Shown: positions 39,140 through 49,146, counted from the first letter of the stretch. The stretch: 64,000 nt of DNA from Stenotrophomonas africana (GCF_013004645.1 NZ_JABEME010000008.1:124001-188000); one strand, 5' to 3'. Notes: generated by a model from the sequence alone, not told the origin. Numbers and translations: made by a program.

Positions 39140-39387
39140 GGCACTCACGCGCAGTCAGGACCCGAGCATTGTCGGTCATCCGGACAGAGCGTGCCGACCA
39201 AGGTCGGCACCCACCAGAGCCGCGGCCCTACGCTGCATCGCAGCAATCCGGGTGTGAACATCGGCGATCTAGCTCGATCACGCGCGGCCCGGTACCCTGA
39301 CACATTCAAACAACCGTTTCGCCCGTGGCCGCACGCGCGATTCCCAGGCACCGCCGGTGGCCCCGATGCCGGCACTACCCACGAGTC

Positions 39388-41073
39388 ATGCAATCGATGA
39401 GTGCTGAAGCCAACGCCCTGCCCCCGCGTGAAGTCATGGAATTCGACGTGGTCATCGTCGGTGCCGGCCCCGCCGGCCTGGCCACCGCGATCCGCCTGCG
39501 CCAGCGCGCGATCGAAGCCGGCCGTGAACTGTCGGTCTGCGTACTGGAAAAGGGCTCCGAGCCGGGTGCGCACGTCCTGTCCGGCGCGGTGATGGACCCG
39601 CGCGCACTGACCGAACTGTTCCCGGACTGGGCCGAGCGCGGCGCACCGCTGAAGCAGAAGGTCACCCGCGACGAATTCCTGTTCCTCAGCGAAACCGGCG
39701 CGCGCAGCACGCCCAACGCGCTGCTGCCGGAGTGCTTCCACAACGAAGGCAACTACATCATCAGCCTGGGTGAAGTGACCCGCTGGCTGGCGCAGCAGGC
39801 CGAGGCGCTCGAGGTGGCGATCTTCCCCGGCTTCGCCGCCGCCGAAGTGCTGTTCGGCGACAACGGTGAAGTGATCGGCGTGGCCACCGGCGACATGGGC
39901 ATCGAGAAGGACGGCAGCATCGGCCCGGCCTTCGAGCGCGGCATGGCACTGCAGGCCAGGTACACGATCTTCGCCGAAGGCGCGCGCGGGCACCTCGGCC
40001 GCCAGCTGATCGCCCGCTACGCGCTGGACGAAGGCAAGGACCCGCAGGCCTACGGCATCGGCATCAAGGAACTGTGGCAGATCGACCCGGCCAAGCATGA
40101 GCCGGGCCTGGTGGTGCACGCCGCCGGCTGGCCGCTGGACAGCGACACCTATGGCGGCGCGTTCCTCTACCACGCCGACGGCGGCAAGGTCGCCATCGGC
40201 TACGTGGTCGGCCTGGACTACAGGAATCCCTGGCTGAGCCCGTTCGAGGAATTCCAGCGCTTCAAGACCCATCCCTCCATCCGCAAGCATCTGGAGGGTG
40301 GCACCCGCATCGGTTACGGCGCGCGTGCGATCACCGCCGGTGGCCTGCTGTCGTTGCCGAAGACGGTGTTCCCCGGTGGCGCCCTGGTCGGCTGCGAGGC
40401 CGGCTACCTCAACGCCAGCCGCATCAAGGGCAGCCACGCTGCGATCAAGACCGGCATGCTGTGCGCCGACGCCGCGTTCGACGCGCTGGCTGCTGATCGC
40501 CAGCACGATGAACTGAGCGCCTACCCGAAGGCCTTCGAAGCCAGCTGGCTGTTCACCGAACTGCAGCAGGCCAAGAACTTCAAGCAGTGGTTCAAGAAGG
40601 GCCAGACCGTGGCAACCCTGATGACCGGCGTGGAGCAGTGGCTGCTGCCCAAGCTGGGCGTGCGCAATCCGCCGTGGACGCTGCACCGCACCCAGCCGGA
40701 TCATGTCTGCCTGGAACCCGCGTCCAAGCACACCCGCATCGCCTACCCCAAGCCCGATGGCGTGCTGACCTTCGATCGTCTCAGCTCGGTGTTCCTGAGC
40801 AGCACCAACCACGACGAGAACCAGCCCAGCCACCTGACGCTGAAGGATCCGAGCATTCCGGTGAAGGTGAACCTGGCCGAGTACGCCGGTCCGGAAGCGC
40901 GCTACTGCCCGGCCGGCGTGTACGAGTTCGTCGGCGAAGCCGACAGCGCGCGGCTGCAGATCAACGCGCAGAACTGCGTGCACTGCAAGACCTGCGACAT
41001 CAAGGACCCCACCCAGAACATCGTCTGGGTGACCCCGCAGGGCGGCGGCGGCCCGAACTATTCGGGCATGTGA
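39388..41073 (+). CDS. Electron-transfer flavoprotein-ubiquinone oxidoreductase
   Basis: 561 residues from ATG 39388 (ATG 39397 also possible; neither has a clear Shine-Dalgarno). The FAD motif is VVIVGAGPAGLATAIRL, and the C-terminal 4Fe-4S cluster motif is NCVHCKTCDIKDP with a further Cys upstream (YCPAGVYE). It passes electrons from reduced ETF to ubiquinone at the membrane, serving acyl-CoA dehydrogenases such as the divergent gcdH. Confidence 0.95.
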   Translation: MQSMSAEANALPPREVMEFDVVIVGAGPAGLATAIRLRQRAIEAGRELSVCVLEKGSEPGAHVLSGAVMDPRALTELFPDWAERGAPLKQKVTRDEFLFLSETGARSTPNALLPECFHNEGNYIISLGEVTRWLAQQAEALEVAIFPGFAAAEVLFGDNGEVIGVATGDMGIEKDGSIGPAFERGMALQARYTIFAEGARGHLGRQLIARYALDEGKDPQAYGIGIKELWQIDPAKHEPGLVVHAAGWPLDSDTYGGAFLYHADGGKVAIGYVVGLDYRNPWLSPFEEFQRFKTHPSIRKHLEGGTRIGYGARAITAGGLLSLPKTVFPGGALVGCEAGYLNASRIKGSHAAIKTGMLCADAAFDALAADRQHDELSAYPKAFEASWLFTELQQAKNFKQWFKKGQTVATLMTGVEQWLLPKLGVRNPPWTLHRTQPDHVCLEPASKHTRIAYPKPDGVLTFDRLSSVFLSSTNHDENQPSHLTLKDPSIPVKVNLAEYAGPEARYCPAGVYEFVGEADSARLQINAQNCVHCKTCDIKDPTQNIVWVTPQGGGGPNYSGM

Positions 41074-41137
41074 TTGCTCCGGGCTGCGACGGCGTGTCGC
41101 AGCCCGGCTGCTCGACCGCACCGCTATCCTGCCGCCC

Positions 41138-41539
41138 ATGCGCGCCGACCGCCTGCTCATCGCCATTGCCGTGTCCCTGCTCGCCACGGCCTGCCAGCGC
41201 CCGCCTGCTGCGCCCGCCACGCCGGAACAGGCCCGGCAGCAAGCCATGCAGCGCGCGTTCGAACTGTGCGCCGGCTGCCACACCGTGCAACCCGGGGGCA
41301 TCCACCGCTTCGGGCCGAACCTGCACGGCGTGATCGGTCGTCGCGCCGGCAGCCTGCCCGACTACGGCTACTCCGATGGCATGCGCCGCGCCGACATCAC
41401 CTGGACCGCGCAGACGCTGGATGCGTTCCTGCAGTCGCCCACCCACATGGTGCCCGGCACGCGCATGTACAACGCCTTCCCCAGCGCCGAACGCCGCGCG
41501 CTGGTGATCGCCTACCTGCAGCAGCAGCCGGCTCAGTGA
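41138..41539 (+). CDS. Class I c-type cytochrome lipoprotein
   Basis: 133 residues. The lipobox LLATAC puts a lipidated Cys at 19, the haem motif is CAGCH (44-48), and Met110 in VPGTRM is the likely sixth ligand. GPNLHGVIGRRAG is typical of cytochrome c2/c550-like proteins. It is anchored on the periplasmic face and could carry electrons to an oxidase. The stop overlaps that of the convergent hybrid kinase gene by 7 bp. Confidence 0.9.
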   Translation: MRADRLLIAIAVSLLATACQRPPAAPATPEQARQQAMQRAFELCAGCHTVQPGGIHRFGPNLHGVIGRRAGSLPDYGYSDGMRRADITWTAQTLDAFLQSPTHMVPGTRMYNAFPSAERRALVIAYLQQQPAQ

Positions 41540-44500
41540 GCCAGGCGCTGCAGCTGTTGCTGCAGCCGCGCCACGAAGGCCGCCACTGCCGCGAACAGCG
41601 ACGCCACATCGGTTTCCATCGCATCCTGCAGGCGCTCGACCAGTGCATTGGCCTGCCCGGCCAGCACCGTCGCCCCCACCGCGCCCAGTCCGCCGGCCTG
41701 CCGATGCAGGTGCAGCGCGGCAGTCTCGCGGTCACCGGCCTGCACGGCGCGCTGTACGGCCGCCAGATCGCCTTCGCTGGCCTGCAGCAGGCTGTCACGC
41801 AGCTGCTCGGCCACCGCGCGCGAGCCGAAGCGCTGCTGCAGGGCCGCCAGATCAGGCAGCGTATCGCCATCGTCGGCCGCCACCTCGACCACCGGCACCT
41901 CGAACGACTGGCCCTGCGCCTGTGGCAACCAGCGCAGCAGCGCGGCGCGCAACGTTGCCAGTGACAGCGGCTTGGCCAGCACCTCATCCATGCCCGCCTC
42001 ACGGCAGCGACGTGCATCGTCATCCAGCACGCTGGCGGTCAGTGCCAGCACGGTCAGCCGCGGCTGGCCATTGCGGCCTTCGCGTTCGCGCAGCAGCCGG
42101 GTGAAGCCAAAACCATCCAGCACCGGCATCCGGCAGTCAGTGATCACCAGATCGAAGCTCTCCGACGACAGCCGATCCAGTCCCTGCTGGCCGTCACCGA
42201 CCATCACGTGCGGCACGCCCAGCTGCTGCAGGCGCCAGGCCATCATCGCCTGGTTGGTCGGGTGGTCCTCGATCACCAGCACCCGTGCCTCGCGCAGCGG
42301 CGCAGGCAGCAGCGCCATCTGATCCTGCTCGGCCACCAGGGCTTCGACATCGCCACTGCCGGCCTCCACCAGCGACAGCCGCACCTCGGCGCGGGTGCCC
42401 TCGCCCAGCGTACTGTGCAACACCAGCTCGCCGTCCATCATCTGCACCAGACGCTGGCAGATGCTCAAGCCCAGCCCGGTGCCGCCGTGGTCTCGCTGGA
42501 TGTAGGCACCGGCCTGGGTGAACGGCGCGAACAGGTGCTGCAGCTGTTCCGGTGCAATGCCGATGCCGGTATCGGTGACACTCAGGCACAGCGGCTGAGC
42601 CCCCTCCTCGCTGGTCGGCCCCAGCACCTCCAGCTGCAGGCGAACCTCGCCCTGCGCGGTGAACTTGATGGCGTTGCTGAGCAGGTTGAACACGATCTGG
42701 CGCAGGCGTACGCCATCCACTTCGTGGGCCGGCGCCAGCTGCGGGTCGATCTGCACGTGCAGCGCCAACCCACGTGCACTGGCCTGTGCGGAGAGCAGGC
42801 GGCACACGCTCTCCAGCAACGGCCGCAGTGGCTGCGGCACCGGCTCCAGGCGCAGTGCGCCAGCCTCCAGCCGTGAGTAGTCGAGGATGTCGTCCAGGAT
42901 CTGCCGCAGCATCTGCGCCGAGTCCTCGATCACCCCAAGGATGCGCTGCTGTTCGGTGTCCAGCGGCGAATGCGCCAGCACTTCCAGCATGCCCAGCACG
43001 CCACTCATCGGCGTGCGGATTTCATGGCTCATGGTCGCCAGGAAGCGCGACTTCGCTTCCGCCGCCTGCTCGGCCTCGGCCTTGGCCGTGACCAGGGCGT
43101 CGGCCTGTGCACGCGCCTCGCTTACATCCACCCAGTAGCCACTCCAGGTCACCGCACCGGCTTCGGCGGCATACGGATGGGCCTGGCTGCGCACCCAGCG
43201 CGCGCCTTCGCCCCCGGCGCGCAGGCGGAACTCGAGGATCAGCGGCGCGAACTGGCGCGCGGCCTGTTCGACGGCCTGCAGGATGTGCGCGCGATCGTCT
43301 TCTTCAATGCGTTCCAGCAGCATGCTGGCATCCTGCTCGGCCTGCTGCCGGCTGATCCCGAACAACGCCTGCAGATCACCGGCGATGAACGGAAAACTGA
43401 GCACGCCATCAGCGCTGCGGCGTGCCTGGTAGACCACCGCAGGCAGGTTGTCGGTGACCTCGGCCAGTCGCTGTTCCAGATGACGCCGGCCGGTCACTTC
43501 GCGGCGCAGGCGCCAGTAACCGATGCCATGCACCAACAACGCGGTCAGCAGTACCAGCGCCAGTGGCAGGCCCCAGTGCAATGCGCTTTTCCAGTCAACG
43601 CCAGTGCGATACTCCACCGCCAGCCAGTCGCCACGCAGCGCCTCATGCTTGCGCGGCGTCATCTGCAGCAGCAGGCGGTCGAAGGTGGTCGCCAGTGCGG
43701 CATGCCGCCGCTCCACCGCCAGCACCAGCTGATCATTGAAGCCTGCCGGTGCAGCGACCTGCAGGCGGCCGGGGAAACGACTGCGCAGCAGGTAGTCGAC
43801 CAGCGCCAGATTGCCCACGTAGGCATCGGCCTCGCCATCAAGCAGTCGCTGCATCGCCTGTTCCGCACTGCGTGCCGCCATGATCCGGGCCTGCGGTGCC
43901 TGCTGCAGCACGTAGCCCCGCACACGCTCGGGATCGGACAGCAGCACGCGCTTGCCCTGCAGGTCCGACATGCCCAGCAGGGCTGGGCTGTCGACGCGGC
44001 TGACGATCACGTTCGGCACACTGATGAAGGGCTGGCTGAACACCCAGTCCGGCCCCAGGTAGCGCGAATCGGCCGGGATTCCCATCACCGCCTGCAGCTC
44101 GCCACGGCGGGCCTTCTCACGCAGCTCATACCAGTCGTGGCTGCTCTCCGGCTGCAGGTTGGCGCCGGCCTGCATCAGACGGCGCAGGTACTCACTGGCC
44201 AGGCCGCTGGGCTTGCCCTGCTCGTCGGTAAACGACAGCGGCGCCGCGTTCGGTGCGAAACCGATCTTCAACGGCTGTTCCAGCACCCGCTTCTCTGCCC
44301 GGCTCAGCGCCAGCTGCGCTGATGCCGACCATTGCGGCGGCGGCAGCCAGCGTTGTGCCAGCGCGTCCCGTTGCGACTGGCTGGTTGCCGTCAGCGCGAG
44401 GTCCAGCGCTTCGGCCAATGGCTGCTTGCTGTTGGGTACACCGAAGTGCAGGCGTTCGGGAGGCAGATCGCTCGGCCGCAGCAACACCACGCCCTGCAGG

Positions 44501-45132
44501 CGCTGGGTGGCGATCAGTTCGGTGGCGACATAGGCATTGCCGATATAGACATCAGCTTTGTCGTCTCTGACCATCTCGAGTGCCGCCAACGAGCTGTTTG
44601 CGACAAGCTGACGGGCCTGCGGAAAACGCGCGCGCACCTGCGGGCCGGTCAGGAAGTCCTGCTCGATCACCACCCGCAGTCCATCCAGATCGGGATTGTC
44701 CGAGGCACGCAGGTCGTCGGGGCGGCCCACCAGAGCCAGCGGTGCCTCGCCATAGGCGGCGGTATAGACCATGCAGCGGGTGCGGTCGGCACTCAGACCG
44801 ACATTCATCACCACATCGATCTCGCCACGACATGCCGCATCCAGCACGGAGGTCCAATCCGGAAAACGACGGGCCTCGACCTTCACACCCAACTGACGGG
44901 CAAGAAGCGACAGATAATCCGGGCCCAGACCTACCTGCTGGCCATCACGGAGTGACTCGAATGGTGGCCAGCCGCTGTCATACTGCCCCACGACGATGCT
45001 CGGATGGGTGGCCAGGTACTCGCGCTGCAGGGGACTGAGCGGCAGGAGGCCAGGAACGGCCTGCGCCAACGCTGCCGGCAGCGCCAGCAGGGCCAGCAGC
45101 AGGACCAGTCCGCGAACAGCCTGGCTACGCAT
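41533..45132 (-). CDS. BvgS-like hybrid sensor histidine kinase
   Basis: 1199 residues from ATG 45132 (TAGGAG 10 nt upstream). Order: signal peptide, two periplasmic SBP_bac_3 (Venus-flytrap) domains, TM helix near 520-540, PAS domain, HisKA with the phospho-accepting His (about 702) in MSHEIRTPMSG, HATPase, receiver with Asp in VITDCRMPVLDG (about 998), and a C-terminal Hpt with His near 1142. In the Hpt the usual HxLKG reads HRQAG, so the His remains but the Leu-Lys pair is Gln-Ala. It is divergent from a LuxR-type response regulator. Confidence 0.92.
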   Translation of the reverse strand: MRSQAVRGLVLLLALLALPAALAQAVPGLLPLSPLQREYLATHPSIVVGQYDSGWPPFESLRDGQQVGLGPDYLSLLARQLGVKVEARRFPDWTSVLDAACRGEIDVVMNVGLSADRTRCMVYTAAYGEAPLALVGRPDDLRASDNPDLDGLRVVIEQDFLTGPQVRARFPQARQLVANSSLAALEMVRDDKADVYIGNAYVATELIATQRLQGVVLLRPSDLPPERLHFGVPNSKQPLAEALDLALTATSQSQRDALAQRWLPPPQWSASAQLALSRAEKRVLEQPLKIGFAPNAAPLSFTDEQGKPSGLASEYLRRLMQAGANLQPESSHDWYELREKARRGELQAVMGIPADSRYLGPDWVFSQPFISVPNVIVSRVDSPALLGMSDLQGKRVLLSDPERVRGYVLQQAPQARIMAARSAEQAMQRLLDGEADAYVGNLALVDYLLRSRFPGRLQVAAPAGFNDQLVLAVERRHAALATTFDRLLLQMTPRKHEALRGDWLAVEYRTGVDWKSALHWGLPLALVLLTALLVHGIGYWRLRREVTGRRHLEQRLAEVTDNLPAVVYQARRSADGVLSFPFIAGDLQALFGISRQQAEQDASMLLERIEEDDRAHILQAVEQAARQFAPLILEFRLRAGGEGARWVRSQAHPYAAEAGAVTWSGYWVDVSEARAQADALVTAKAEAEQAAEAKSRFLATMSHEIRTPMSGVLGMLEVLAHSPLDTEQQRILGVIEDSAQMLRQILDDILDYSRLEAGALRLEPVPQPLRPLLESVCRLLSAQASARGLALHVQIDPQLAPAHEVDGVRLRQIVFNLLSNAIKFTAQGEVRLQLEVLGPTSEEGAQPLCLSVTDTGIGIAPEQLQHLFAPFTQAGAYIQRDHGGTGLGLSICQRLVQMMDGELVLHSTLGEGTRAEVRLSLVEAGSGDVEALVAEQDQMALLPAPLREARVLVIEDHPTNQAMMAWRLQQLGVPHVMVGDGQQGLDRLSSESFDLVITDCRMPVLDGFGFTRLLREREGRNGQPRLTVLALTASVLDDDARRCREAGMDEVLAKPLSLATLRAALLRWLPQAQGQSFEVPVVEVAADDGDTLPDLAALQQRFGSRAVAEQLRDSLLQASEGDLAAVQRAVQAGDRETAALHLHRQAGGLGAVGATVLAGQANALVERLQDAMETDVASLFAAVAAFVARLQQQLQRLAH

Positions 45133-45207
45133 CGGCGACGATCTCCTAGAATCCTGCCAGGGACCGCGATGGTCGCGGCCCAGCCAGCCCGGTGGCCATA
45201 CTAGAGC

Positions 45208-45846
45208 ATGAGCTTGCGCATCATCATCGCAGACGACCACCCGGTGGTCCGTATCGGTACCCGCGCCGTCATCGAATCGAGCGGGGTAGGCCGCGTGGTC
45301 GGCGAAGCCGACAGTGCACAGGCGCTGATGGCCCTGCTTGGCAGCCAGCCCTGCGACCTGCTGGTCACCGACTACTCCATGCCCGGCAGCCCCCAGGCCG
45401 ACGGTTTCGCCATGATCGGCATGATCCGCCGCCGCCATCCCGACCTGCCGGTATTGATGCTCAGCGTCTCCAACAACCTGGCCATCCTGCGCATGGTGCT
45501 CGACAGCGGCGTGCTCGGCCTGGTCGACAAGAGCTCGTCGATGGACGAACTGCCGCAGGCCATCCAGGCGGTCTATCGTGGCCAGCCCTATATCAGCCGC
45601 AGCCTGCGCGAGCGGGTCGAGACCGCCGGCAGCTGGCGCATGCGCGAGGGCGACGGCAAGCCGCTGTCGCCGCGCGAGGTGGAGGTGCTGCGGCTGCTTG
45701 GCACCGGCATGACGGTGAAGGAAATCTCGCTGCAGCTGCACAAGAGCGTCAGCACCATCAGCCGGCAGAAGGGTGACGCCATGCTCAAGCTGGGCCTGAA
45801 AGGCGACGCCGAACTGTTCGACTACCTGCGTGACGGCAGGATCTGA
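45208..45846 (+). CDS. BvgA/EvgA-like response regulator (LuxR/NarL type)
   Basis: 212 residues. The receiver domain opens IIIADDHPVVRIGTRAV, the phospho-acceptor Asp is in LLVTDYSMPG, and Lys in LVDKSS. The C-terminal LuxR-type helix-turn-helix (about 148-205) reads LSPREVEVLRLLGTGMTVKE. It is divergent from the BvgS-like kinase with 75 bp between starts and is its obvious partner. Targets are unknown. Confidence 0.92.
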   Translation: MSLRIIIADDHPVVRIGTRAVIESSGVGRVVGEADSAQALMALLGSQPCDLLVTDYSMPGSPQADGFAMIGMIRRRHPDLPVLMLSVSNNLAILRMVLDSGVLGLVDKSSSMDELPQAIQAVYRGQPYISRSLRERVETAGSWRMREGDGKPLSPREVEVLRLLGTGMTVKEISLQLHKSVSTISRQKGDAMLKLGLKGDAELFDYLRDGRI

Positions 45847-46041
45847 GAGCCGGCTCACACGCCGGGGCCAGCCACCGCCCTCTTTGATGTGCTGCGGATC
45901 TGTGCCAAGATGGCCCGGCATGAGTTCTCAATGCGAGGTCGAAGGAATCGACCGGCTCATGTCCTCGCTCCCGTCCCTGGTGGATGGGGTGCGGTTTCCT
46001 GCCGGCCGTCTGGCCCGGCAACGCTGACCATGGAGAGGCGC

Positions 46042-46992
46042 ATGCATCACCCCCCTGAGCTACGTTGGACCCTGCCGTTGCGGCCCCTGCGCGCATTCGC
46101 GGCGTGCCTGCTCGTCTCTCTTTCCGCTGCCGCCTGCAGCGCCGCCGATCCGGCCCCCTCGTCCTCCCAGCCTGGCGCCCCTGCGCAGGCTGCCAATGCG
46201 CCCCGACAGGATGTTGCCCCGATGCAGACCCCCACCCCCGATGCCGCCGTCATCCCGCCCGACGCGCCGACCGTGATGTATTTCACCTACCAGGTGGACG
46301 GCGATGGCGCGACCTCCTACGAGGTCCAGAACGGCAGCGTGGCGACCTTCTGGTTCGGCCACACCTTCACTCTTGATGGCACCACGTACTACACAGGTTT
46401 CTCCTGGGATACCCGCGAGCACTACGGCAAGCCGGGCGAGCAGACGCCGGCCGGTCCGGATGACCGCGCCAACCTCGCCGAGGCCACCTTCGTGCTGGCC
46501 GGCACCGACGCCAGGAAGCCATGGAAGTTCCGTGGCCAGGAATGGACCATCGGCGCACTGGGCGCGTACGACAAGGCCGACGATGTCGATACCCGGCGCA
46601 AGCCGCTTGAACATCGCACCACCGACGGCCGCCTGCTGCTGGCGGTGCCGACCAGCAGCTTCGACCGTGGCATCAGCAGCACCGGCTATGCGCTGCTGCT
46701 GTTCAACCCCAAGCGCAGCGAAGACGACGTGGACAGCAAGGTGTGGCGCTATGTCGGCTCGGTGCGCACCGGTGAGGACAACAGCGCGGCCTGCGACGAA
46801 GGCAACGTGATGCCCTGCACCGACAGCGATGGCGAACTGGCCTTCGTTGCCGACGGCAACGGCCTGCCGCGACTGACCGTGACCTTCAAGGGCACCACCA
46901 TCGAAGCCCCCGGCAAGACCCGCGCTCTGGGTGCCGGCGACGCCGTGCACTACACCTTCGACAGCGCGACCCAGCAGTACGTCGCGCCCTGA
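46042..46992 (+). CDS. Lipoprotein, candidate immunity protein for the downstream effector
   Basis: 316 residues from ATG 46042 (GGAG 6 nt upstream). The lipobox LSAAAC gives Cys32, followed by a Pro/Ala/Ser-rich linker and a globular beta-rich domain (YFTYQVDGDGATSYEVQNGS, FGHTFTLDGTTYYTGFSWD). No family recognised. It ends 111 bp before a T4SS peptidoglycan-targeting effector gene on the same strand. In Xanthomonadales, immunity proteins for such effectors are usually periplasmic lipoproteins encoded just upstream, so that role is inferred. It is longer than most known immunity proteins, and it also lies near the two-component pair. Confidence 0.75.
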   Translation: MHHPPELRWTLPLRPLRAFAACLLVSLSAAACSAADPAPSSSQPGAPAQAANAPRQDVAPMQTPTPDAAVIPPDAPTVMYFTYQVDGDGATSYEVQNGSVATFWFGHTFTLDGTTYYTGFSWDTREHYGKPGEQTPAGPDDRANLAEATFVLAGTDARKPWKFRGQEWTIGALGAYDKADDVDTRRKPLEHRTTDGRLLLAVPTSSFDRGISSTGYALLLFNPKRSEDDVDSKVWRYVGSVRTGEDNSAACDEGNVMPCTDSDGELAFVADGNGLPRLTVTFKGTTIEAPGKTRALGAGDAVHYTFDSATQQYVAP

Positions 46993-47103
46993 TAGCACCC
47001 GCCACGCGCGGGTTACCTGTTGACCGACATGTTCTTGACTCACGGATGAGTCCGGTTGGCGATTCGCGGCATGCGCCGCTCCATCAACCCCGAGGAAAAC
47101 GTC

Positions 47104-49095
47104 ATGGCACAGCATGACTACAGCAGAAAGGAAGTCCTGGACATCGTCGAGCAGGTTGCCCGGCACAAGGGCATCCCGGTCGATGACTTCATGCGCTTCG
47201 CGCACATCGAGACCGGCGGCAGCTTCAACGAGCGCGCCCACAACACCTCGTCCGGTGCCAAGGGCCTGTTCCAGTTCGTGCCCGGTTCCGCGCGCCAGTA
47301 CCACCTGACCGGCCACGAGTTCGACCCCACCCGCAACACCGAAGCGGCCGCGCAGATGTACCAGGACAACCTGGACTCGATGGCGCGCCGCAACGAACGC
47401 ACGGGCCAGCCGTACCTGTCCGGCGGAGCGACGCCAACCGGCCTGGATCTGTACCTGGCCCACCAGCAGGGCAGCGCCGGCTATGGCTCGGTGCAGACGG
47501 CCATCGCCACCGGCACCTTCGGCGTGGTGCGCAACGGCCATGGCGAAGAGATCAACATGCGCCGCAACGTGCTCAACCAGATCGGTTCCGATGCCAAGGC
47601 GCTGACCGGCCACACGCTGGCCGAGATGCGCGGCATGAACGATGGCGACCTGGCGCGGACGTTCTCCAGCTACTACATCCACAAGTACGCGGCGATCAGC
47701 ATCCCGGAAAAGAACATTGCCCCGCAGACGGTGGCGCAGGGCCAGGGCCAGTCCCCGGCAGCGCCTGCACAGGCCAGCGCAGCTGTGGCGGCGGGCGCAG
47801 CCACGCTGGCGGCAACCGCAACGGCGGCCGCCGCGCCGAAGCCGGGCATTGAACTGCAGGCCGCCTACGACGCAGGCCTGAAGTACGACCACGTGAAGTA
47901 CGCCATCAACATCCCGGGTCACGCGCTGTACGTGCCGGGCAAGACCGGCAAGAACGTGGAGCAGGGTTACATCGATTGCTCCGGCTGGGTCGGCACGCTG
48001 CAGAACCGGACCATGGACGAGATCAACCAGAAGGCCGGGCACGCGGTGTTCAGCAAGGCCGACCGCATCGACCTGGGCAACCTGGGTTCCGGCGGCATCG
48101 TGCGCAAGGCGTTCGACCAGTCCGGCGTGCTGCTGGACCGCGACGCGGTCCTGAAGCCCGATGCGCTGAAGGAAGGCATGATCATCGGCCTGGATACGGC
48201 CAGGACCCGCCACGAGCACTGGAACGGCATCGACCACATCGTGATGGTGGTGCGCGACCCCAACACCGACAAACTGCTGATCAGCCAGTCCACCGGCAGC
48301 AAGGGCGTGCACACCATGCCGGTGGAGGACTACCTCAAGCAGGTGAAGGACCACCCGAACTGGAAGCTGTACGCCTCCGATCCGCTGTCCAAGGCGCGCG
48401 ACCTGCTGGAAAACCGCACCCAGTCGCACGAGCAGACCCAGGGCAAGCCAGCGGCCGAGCACAAGGCCGCTGCCACCCCGCACGCCGAACTGTACAAGCA
48501 GGGTGCGCACAGCGAAGGCGTGCGCAAGGTGCAGGAGCAGCTGGGCCACCTCGGCTACGTCGGTGCCGACGGCAAGCCGCTGGTCGAGGATGGCCGCTTC
48601 GGCCGCAACACCGACGCGGCGGTGCGCCAGCTGCAGAAGGACAACGGCCTGGTGGCCGACGGCATTGTCGGGGCGAAGACCCTGGAAGCAATCAAGGACG
48701 CACGCGAACGGCCGTTGCTCAACGACGAACGGCATCCGCGCAATCCGTTGTTCATCCAGGCCAGCAAGGGTCTGGAGCTGATGCCGGCAGGCACCTTCAA
48801 GGATCGCCACGCGCTGGAAAGCGCCGCCGCAGCCCTGACCAAGGAGGCGCATGCTGCCGGCCTGCAGCGTATCGACTCGGTGGTTCCCAGCCCGAACGGC
48901 GAGCGTCTGTTCGCCGTGCAGGGCACGATCGGTGACCCGGCGGCCAGCCGCGTCGCGGTGGAGACGCGGGCGGCCAGCGAACAGAGCCTGGCGCTCAGCA
49001 GCGGCGCGGTGCAGGGTGCGCCGAACGTGCTGCACCCGCAGCAGGACGCCCAGCAGGAGCAGGCCCGGCAGGCACAGAAGGCGATGGGCGTTTAA
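47104..49095 (+). CDS. T4SS peptidoglycan-hydrolase effector with XVIPCD-like C-terminus
   Basis: 663 residues from ATG 47104 (GAGGA 7 nt upstream). Order: lytic-transglycosylase-like domain (about 10-125; HIETGGSFNERAHNTS, GLFQFVPGSARQY), Ala-rich linker, NlpC/P60-like domain with Cys292 in YIDCSGWVG and His378 in DHIVMVV, peptidoglycan-binding domain (about 473-533; VRKVQEQLGHLGY, DGIVGAKTLEAI), then a C-terminal region (about 545-663; RNPLFIQASKGLE, GLQRIDSVVPSPNGERLFAV) ending in a Gln-rich tail. That C-terminus fits XVIPCD, the secretion signal of the Xanthomonas/Stenotrophomonas antibacterial type IV system. There is no signal peptide, as expected for a T4SS cargo. Confidence 0.85.
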   Translation: MAQHDYSRKEVLDIVEQVARHKGIPVDDFMRFAHIETGGSFNERAHNTSSGAKGLFQFVPGSARQYHLTGHEFDPTRNTEAAAQMYQDNLDSMARRNERTGQPYLSGGATPTGLDLYLAHQQGSAGYGSVQTAIATGTFGVVRNGHGEEINMRRNVLNQIGSDAKALTGHTLAEMRGMNDGDLARTFSSYYIHKYAAISIPEKNIAPQTVAQGQGQSPAAPAQASAAVAAGAATLAATATAAAAPKPGIELQAAYDAGLKYDHVKYAINIPGHALYVPGKTGKNVEQGYIDCSGWVGTLQNRTMDEINQKAGHAVFSKADRIDLGNLGSGGIVRKAFDQSGVLLDRDAVLKPDALKEGMIIGLDTARTRHEHWNGIDHIVMVVRDPNTDKLLISQSTGSKGVHTMPVEDYLKQVKDHPNWKLYASDPLSKARDLLENRTQSHEQTQGKPAAEHKAAATPHAELYKQGAHSEGVRKVQEQLGHLGYVGADGKPLVEDGRFGRNTDAAVRQLQKDNGLVADGIVGAKTLEAIKDARERPLLNDERHPRNPLFIQASKGLELMPAGTFKDRHALESAAAALTKEAHAAGLQRIDSVVPSPNGERLFAVQGTIGDPAASRVAVETRAASEQSLALSSGAVQGAPNVLHPQQDAQQEQARQAQKAMGV

Positions 49096-49123
49096 GCCCG
49101 CAGCGCCTTGGCAGAGAAGGGAG

Positions 49124-49146
49124 GGCCACGCCGGCGTGGCCTTTTC
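49124..49146 (+). terminator. Intrinsic terminator after the effector
   Basis: GGCCACGCC-GGCGTGGCC (49124-49141) is a perfect 9-bp inverted repeat followed by TTTT, 29 bp past the effector stop. Confidence 0.8.

Noticed and set aside
45920..46027. 35-codon frame ahead of the lipoprotein gene
   Set aside because: It ends 14 bp before the lipoprotein start and could be a leader peptide, but there is no Shine-Dalgarno site or conserved feature, so it is not listed as a gene.
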